Positions 59,521-64,000 of a stretch of 64,000 nt of DNA are shown one piece after another (positions within the stretch are counted from its first letter, which is position 1; each line of letters begins with the position of its first letter). The notes beneath the pieces were generated by a model that was not told the origin of the DNA, did no database searches, and worked only from the letters and a program-made list of their open reading frames with translations. Origin of the DNA: Metarhizobium sp017305935 (GTDB taxonomy: Bacteria > Pseudomonadota > Alphaproteobacteria > Rhizobiales > Rhizobiaceae); the NCBI RefSeq assembly GCF_029601685.1, contig NZ_JARRIR010000011.1:124001-188000 (forward strand). The letters are read 5' to 3'. Position numbers and translations under genes: made by a program.

Positions 59521-60212
59521 CCGGATCACAGGGAATTACACACTCGCACCATCAGCAACCCAAATTGAGTATCGAGCCTAATGGGCACATTACTCCTAAC
59601 ACTTAACAAGTGGGAGATCGTGTCCGGGGATTTGGGAGGCCACTACATGTTGCCTATCCCAATAATTAGCTCGATCCTTTCGGGCTTCTCCTGACATGCG
59701 TATCATTCAACAGCAGTTCGCTAACGCTGCATACTACGGGGCATCATCATCCAGCGCGCCGCCCGGCCGCTTTTCCGGATCAATCCAGTCCTGCCGCTTG
59801 TGGCGCGAGCGGGCGCTGAAATTCCTGGCGAAAGCACTGCACAGTCATCCGGTCGGACGGAAAGGCAACGACAGTGCGCTCGTCACGGTCATCTAGGTCG
59901 ATATCGACATGCCAAACCGTTTGCATATGCTTGAGAGCAAGATATGCGCGCAACGGTCAGGAGAAACCTCGGCGGCCAATAGTTCGGTGTGCCGGATCGT
60001 ATGATATCGTCGCGTCAAACACCGTTTGGAGCCGCGGGAGGCATAGCGTCAGACGCGCTTAGCTTTCCCCAAAGCGCTGGACGACGCAGTAGCATCCGTT
60101 ATCTTCTGGCTCCCCAGATGCGTCATGAATCAAACCTGAAGAAGGCCTGAGTCGCTGCCTTTCTCATCTGATTCCATCAGACGCCAACGCACCACACCCT
60201 AACCAGCTGGGC
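59521..60212. other. Decayed region upstream of repABC
   Basis: About 690 bases without an intact gene. On the minus strand 59780-59926 reads MQTVWHVDIDLDDRDERTVV, then AFPSDRMTVQCFRQEF, and a shifted frame continues KRQDWIDPEKRPGGALDDDA; this looks like a frameshifted remnant of a small plasmid protein that I cannot name. The last 200 bases before the palindrome at 60213 probably hold part of the repA promoter. Confidence 0.45.
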
Positions 60213-60230
60213 GATTGTCAGCTGACAATC
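60213..60230. promoter_or_regulatory. parS-like palindrome upstream of repA
   Basis: GATTGTCAGCTGACAATC is a perfect 18-nt palindrome 137 nt before the repA start. It shares the core ATTGTCA-N2-TGACAAT with the site after repB. RepABC replicons carry palindromic centromere sites of about 16 nt bound by RepB, often near repA or in the repB-repC gap. Likely partition site. Confidence 0.75.
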
Positions 60231-60367
60231 TCGTCATCTATTTGTTTTTGAAGAAAAATATTTCCTCAAACGTTGCGTCGTTTTTCGTTAACCAAAAAGC
60301 GCTTGACGCAATGGCGCAATTGCCGATCATTTGCGCTGAATTCAACGAATTATTGGAATTTGCGCGA

Positions 60368-61585
60368 ATGGCGACCAAAGCCGCGATTGTCGAGAAAACA
60401 CAGAAGGGCACGCAGGTGTCGATCGACGAGACAATCTCTCACGATTCGAGCATTCTGAGCAGCCAGCTTCAGGTTCTGTACGAGCGGCTGTTCTCGCCGC
60501 ACGCCAAGAAAACCCTGCGCCGCTTCAGCAGCGCCGAGGCGGCCAAGCTGCTCGGCGTCACCGACAGCTATGTTCGCCACATCGCCTCGCAGGACGATAC
60601 GGTGACGTCGGAGAAATCCGCCGCCGGCCGCCGCACCTTCTCGCTGGACGAGGTCAATACCATCCGCCAGATCCTCGGGCGGACGAAGGTGTCCTATCTT
60701 CCGGGACGGCGCGAGAGNNNNNNNNNNNNNNNNNNNNNNNNNNNNNNNNNNNNNNNNNNNNNNNNNNNNNNNNNNNNNNNNNNNNNNNNNNNNNNNNNNN
60801 NNNNNNNNNNNNNNNNNNNNNNNNNNNNNNNNNNNNNNNNNNNNNNNNNNNNNNNNNNNNNNNNNNNNNNNNNNNNNNNNNNNNNNNNNNNNNNNNNNNN
60901 NNNNNNNNNNNNNNNNNNNNNNNNNNNNNNNNNNNNNNNNNNNNNNNNNNNNNNNNNNNNNNNNNNNNNNNNNNNNNNNNNNNNNNNNNNNNNNNNNNNN
61001 NNNNNNNNNNNNNNNNNNNNNNNNNNNNNNNNNNNNNNNNNNNNNNNNNNNNNNNNNNNNNNNNNNNNNNNNNNNNNNNNNNNNNNNNNNNNNNNNNNNN
61101 NNNNNNNNNNNNNNNNNNNNNNNNNNNNNNNNNNNNNNNNNNNNNNNNNNNNNNNNNNNNNNNNNNNNNNNNNNNNNNNNNNNNNNNNNNNNNNNNNNNN
61201 NNNNNNNNNNNNNNNNNNNNNNNNNNNNNNNNNNNNNNNNNNNNNNNNNNNNNNNNNNNNNNNNNNNNNNNNNNNNNNNNNNNNNNNNNNNNNNNNNNNN
61301 NNNNNNNNNNNNNNNNNNNNNNNNNNNNNNNNNNNNNNNNNNNNNNNNNNNNNNNNNNNNNNNNNNNNNNNNNNNNNNNNNNNNNNNNNNNNNNNNNNNN
61401 NNNNNNNNNNNNNNNNNNNNNNNNNNNNNNNNNNNNNNNNNNNNNNNNNNNNNNNNNNNNNNNNNNNNNNNNNNNNNNNNNNNNNNNNNNNNNNNNNNNN
61501 NNNNNNNNNNNNNNNNNNNNNNNNNNNNNACAGTGTCAACGCCGAAATCGAAAATCTGGTGCAAGCCGCATGGGGTCGGGCATGA
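60368..61585 (+). CDS. repA: Plasmid partition ATPase RepA (ParA family), centre masked by N
   Basis: 405 codons from ATG 60368 to TGA 61585, the normal RepA length, with 812 N (60718-61529) hiding the ATPase core. The visible N-terminus (SSQLQVLYERLFSPHAKKTL, FSSAEAAKLLGVTDSYVRHI, AGRRTFSLDEVNTIRQIL) is the RepA DNA-binding region that represses the operon; the visible end reads NAEIENLVQAAWGRA. Walker motifs cannot be checked. The stop overlaps the repB start (ATGA). Role: segregation of the replicon and autorepression. Confidence 0.93.
   Translation: MATKAAIVEKTQKGTQVSIDETISHDSSILSSQLQVLYERLFSPHAKKTLRRFSSAEAAKLLGVTDSYVRHIASQDDTVTSEKSAAGRRTFSLDEVNTIRQILGRTKVSYLPGRREXXXXXXXXXXXXXXXXXXXXXXXXXXXXXXXXXXXXXXXXXXXXXXXXXXXXXXXXXXXXXXXXXXXXXXXXXXXXXXXXXXXXXXXXXXXXXXXXXXXXXXXXXXXXXXXXXXXXXXXXXXXXXXXXXXXXXXXXXXXXXXXXXXXXXXXXXXXXXXXXXXXXXXXXXXXXXXXXXXXXXXXXXXXXXXXXXXXXXXXXXXXXXXXXXXXXXXXXXXXXXXXXXXXXXXXXXXXXXXXXXXXXXXXXXXXXXXXXXXXXXXXXXXXXXXXXSVNAEIENLVQAAWGRA
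60718..61529. other. Run of 812 N within repA
   Basis: Undetermined or masked bases. The repA frame before and after agrees, so the run appears to have the true length. Confidence 0.95.
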
Positions 61586-62574
61586 AGGGCAGGGATATCC
61601 TGAAGAGCATGGTGAGCGGGGGCGAACAGCCGAAGCCGGAAGCATCGCATCCGCCCGCCCATCAGAAGCCGGCCGGCGCCGTGCGCGCCATGAACCTGTC
61701 GCTCGGGCGGCTGAATTCCGAGGCCGCTGCCGCCAAGGAGTTGCGCGACGCCATCGCTGCCGGTGACCGCGTCGTCGAAATCGATCCGGCGCAGATCGAG
61801 ACCTCCTTCATCCCGGATCGCATTCCGCTCGAAGCCGATCCCGATCTCGACGAACTGATCGCGTCGATCGCCGAGACCGGACAGAAGGTGCCGATCCTGG
61901 TGCGGCCGCATCCAAGCCGCGACAAACACTATCAGGCCGCCTATGGCCATCGCCGCCTGCGGGCGGCGGCGGCACTTGGCCGCCCGGTGCGAGCCATCGT
62001 CAAGACGCTGACCGACGAGGAGGTAATCCTCGCGNNNNNNNNNNNNNNNNNNNNNNNNGTCGACCTGAGCTTCATCGAGCGCGCGCTGTTTGCCCGGCGC
62101 ATGCAGGAGCATGGTTTCGACCGGGAAACGATTTCGCGCGCCCTCTCCGTCGACAAGCCGGAAGCATCCCGCCTGCTGCAGGTGGCCGACAGCATTCCGA
62201 CCGCGATGATCCTTGCGATCGGCCCGGCCCCCAAGGTCGGCCGTCCTCGCTGGCTGGCACTTGCCGACCGGCTGAAAGACCCGGCGCTGAACCGGCGGGC
62301 GGATCGCGAAATGCGGATCGCCGATTTTGGCAGCGCCGACACCAATGCCCGCTTCGAGCGGCTCTGGAAGGTGACTGGCGAAACCAGGAAGAAGGAAAAG
62401 GCCACGGAAACGGTACGCACCCGCAAGGGCCAGCCGCTCGCCACGATCGAGCATGGCGGACGCGGCGCGAAGATCACCGTAACCTCGGGAGAATTCGCTG
62501 CTTTTCTGTCTGCGAAAATGCCGGACATCGTTTCGGCTTTCGAGCGGGAAAATGCAGCTTCGTCAAACAGCTAA
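61582..62574 (+). CDS. repB: Plasmid partition protein RepB (ParB family)
   Basis: 330 residues including 8 masked codons (62035-62058). The N-terminus MKGRDILKSMVSGGEQPKPE and RAMNLSLGRLNSEAAAAKEL are typical. The ParB/sulfiredoxin-like domain shows VVEIDPAQIETSFIPDRIPL, IASIAETGQKVPILVRPHPS and YQAAYGHRRLRAAAALGRPV; the helix-turn-helix follows (FDRETISRALSVDKPEASRL). It binds the parS palindromes and works with RepA. Start overlaps the repA stop. Confidence 0.95.
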   Translation: MKGRDILKSMVSGGEQPKPEASHPPAHQKPAGAVRAMNLSLGRLNSEAAAAKELRDAIAAGDRVVEIDPAQIETSFIPDRIPLEADPDLDELIASIAETGQKVPILVRPHPSRDKHYQAAYGHRRLRAAAALGRPVRAIVKTLTDEEVILAXXXXXXXXVDLSFIERALFARRMQEHGFDRETISRALSVDKPEASRLLQVADSIPTAMILAIGPAPKVGRPRWLALADRLKDPALNRRADREMRIADFGSADTNARFERLWKVTGETRKKEKATETVRTRKGQPLATIEHGGRGAKITVTSGEFAAFLSAKMPDIVSAFERENAASSNS

Positions 62575-62576
62575 CG

Positions 62577-62596
62577 GAATTGTCACCTGACAATTC
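62577..62596. promoter_or_regulatory. parS-like palindrome in the repB-repC gap
   Basis: GAATTGTCA-CC-TGACAATTC, two perfect 9-nt arms 2 nt after the repB stop. The core matches the palindrome upstream of repA. The repB-repC gap usually also encodes the antisense RNA that sets copy number and incompatibility; here that part falls in the N run and cannot be read. Confidence 0.75.
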
Positions 62597-62608
62597 CGCC
62601 ATTTGAAG

Positions 62609-63180
62609 NNNNNNNNNNNNNNNNNNNNNNNNNNNNNNNNNNNNNNNNNNNNNNNNNNNNNNNNNNNNNNNNNNNNNNNNNNNNNNNNNNNNNNNNNNNN
62701 NNNNNNNNNNNNNNNNNNNNNNNNNNNNNNNNNNNNNNNNNNNNNNNNNNNNNNNNNNNNNNNNNNNNNNNNNNNNNNNNNNNNNNNNNNNNNNNNNNNN
62801 NNNNNNNNNNNNNNNNNNNNNNNNNNNNNNNNNNNNNNNNNNNNNNNNNNNNNNNNNNNNNNNNNNNNNNNNNNNNNNNNNNNNNNNNNNNNNNNNNNNN
62901 NNNNNNNNNNNNNNNNNNNNNNNNNNNNNNNNNNNNNNNNNNNNNNNNNNNNNNNNNNNNNNNNNNNNNNNNNNNNNNNNNNNNNNNNNNNNNNNNNNNN
63001 NNNNNNNNNNNNNNNNNNNNNNNNNNNNNNNNNNNNNNNNNNNNNNNNNNNNNNNNNNNNNNNNNNNNNNNNNNNNNNNNNNNNNNNNNNNNNNNNNNNN
63101 NNNNNNNNNNNNNNNNNNNNNNNNNNNNNNNNNNNNNNNNNNNNNNNNNNNNNNNNNNNNNNNNNNNNNNNNNNNNNNNN
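62609..63180. other. Run of 572 N covering the repB-repC gap and repC start
   Basis: Undetermined or masked bases. They hide the expected counter-transcribed RNA and the N-terminal DNA-binding part of RepC. Confidence 0.95.
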
Positions 63181-63985
63181 GTTCGGCTTCAATCTTGCGC
63201 CATTGCTGAGCCGCGCCGACGAATTCGCCCGCCTCGCTTTGGAGGTCGCCGAGGAGCGGCGATTGCTGCGCCAGGCCCGGGAGACGCTGGCCATCTGCCG
63301 CCGCGACGTGCGAAAACTGATCTCGGCAGCCCTTCAGGAAGGCGCCGATGGCGACTGGCTGGCGATCGAAGCCCGCTATGCCGACCTCACCGCCCATCTT
63401 CCGCGCGTGCCGAGTCTCGTGGATGTCGAAGGGGTATTGCCTGCAATGGAGGCTTTGCGCGAGGAAATCGTCAACGCTTTGGAAAAACAGATGAAATTGC
63501 GCGAAACGGCCGCCAATGACATCCAAAATGGTCGCCACATACAGAATTCACATCCCGAATCCATTCCTGAATCTGAACCGCAAACGAAGCCACCTCGGAA
63601 AGACATTTCGGTTCGAAATGTGGCCAACCTCGTCCAGACGCCAAAAGCATTTNNNNNNNNNNNNNNNNNNNNNNNNNNNNNNNNNNNNNNNNNNNNNNNN
63701 NNNNNNNNNNNNNNNNNNNNNNNNNNNNNNNNNNNNNNNNNNNNNNNNNNNNNNNNNNNNNNNNNNNNNNNNNNNNNNNNNNNNNNNNNNNNNNNNNNNN
63801 NNNNNNNNNNNNNNNNNNNNNNNNNNNNNNNNNNNNNNNNNNNNNNNNNNNNNNNNNNNNNNNNNNNNNNNNNNNNNNNNNNNNNNNNNNNNNNNNNNNN
63901 NNAGGCGGCGACCGGCCGGTTCTCACCGGGACCGATGCTGATGGCGTTGATGCGCGCCCATACAGGCGAAAGGCGCTCGACATGA
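63181..63985 (+). CDS. repC: Replication initiator RepC, start and part of the C-terminus masked
   Basis: RepC initiates replication, usually from an origin inside its own gene. The visible part begins FGFNLAPLLSRADEFARLAL, then LETLAICRRDVRKLI-like TLAICRRDVRKLISAALQEG and AIEARYADLTAHLPRVPSLV; after a 250-nt N run (63653-63902) the same frame ends RFSPGPMLMALMRAHTGERR, the normal RepC tail. The start codon lies in the 62609-63180 N run. The listed left coordinate is only where sequence becomes readable. The origin-bearing AT-rich segment cannot be examined fully. Confidence 0.9.
63653..63902. other. Run of 250 N within repC
   Basis: Undetermined or masked bases; the repC frame is the same on both sides. 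Confidence 0.95.
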
Positions 63986-64000
63986 CGGATGGCTGAAGCC

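Noticed and set aside
60350..63538. Long minus-strand frames crossing the N runs
   Set aside because: They are open only because N codons cannot be stops. The plus strand carries repABC.
1..64000. CRISPR arrays, tRNA or rRNA genes, integrase and att sites
   Set aside because: Looked for spaced direct repeats, cloverleaf-like segments and integrase motifs and saw none; this is by eye only and a covariance-model scan would be decisive.

Overview
The window looks like part of a secondary replicon (plasmid or chromid) of a Rhizobiaceae-type alphaproteobacterium (Rhizobium, Agrobacterium, Ensifer, Shinella and relatives). The evidence is GC-rich coding sequence throughout, a repABC partition and replication operon at the right end (60368-63985), two parS-like palindromes, a ChrR-type ECF sigma module, DUF992 and many ABC uptake systems. 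Most genes are catabolic, transport or stress functions; only prmB and a pseudouridine synthase look like housekeeping. I found no tRNA, rRNA or CRISPR array.

Layout. 1-5530: an RND efflux operon (permease cut by the window edge, adaptor, and an alpha/beta-hydrolase-like protein lacking its catalytic Ser and His) divergent from a LysR regulator. 5539-16183: stand-alone genes, namely a GlxA-type AraC regulator, DUF992, a glutathione S-transferase, a flavodoxin-fold reductase, a chemoreceptor, a GntR-CynX/MFS pair, a pseudouridine synthase, prmB and an SRPBCC protein. 16387-20172: a MalT/LuxR-type giant regulator broken by one in-frame TGA, then a decayed GMC oxidoreductase.

20173-26598: a compact catabolic cluster with an RpiR regulator, class III aminotransferase, polar amino-acid ABC importer and C45 Ntn acyl-hydrolase on the minus strand, and a beta-keto acid cleavage enzyme (BKACE) divergent. 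Together they suggest uptake, deacylation, transamination and thiolytic-like cleavage of an N-acylated beta-amino acid. 26599-28511: remnants and a fused YsnF/DUF2382 stress protein.

28707-51376: an organosulfur-scavenging island. It carries four DszC/SfnB-like flavin monooxygenases of the acyl-CoA dehydrogenase fold, three intact luciferase-like FMN monooxygenases plus one remnant, an FAD/NAD(P) protein, and three unrelated ABC importers (ribose type, MetNIQ and betaine type), each next to its own oxygenase genes. A 25-nt element is repeated exactly upstream of two of the minus-strand operons, and a related inverted repeat lies upstream of a third.

51573-58503: an RpoE(ECF)-ChrR singlet-oxygen regulon encoding membrane-lipid and redox functions (FAD amine-oxidase-like, DUF1295, cyclopropane-fatty-acid-synthase-like methyltransferase, DUF2177, DUF2147, DUF1365). 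Four candidate promoters share TGATCC/TGAACC, a 16-nt spacer and CGTA. 58504-60212: an IS5-family remnant abutting a truncated DhaL-like gene, then decayed sequence up to repABC. Four runs of N cover repABC (812, 24, 572 and 250 nt); reading frames are kept across the three runs that can be tested, which points to length-preserving masking.
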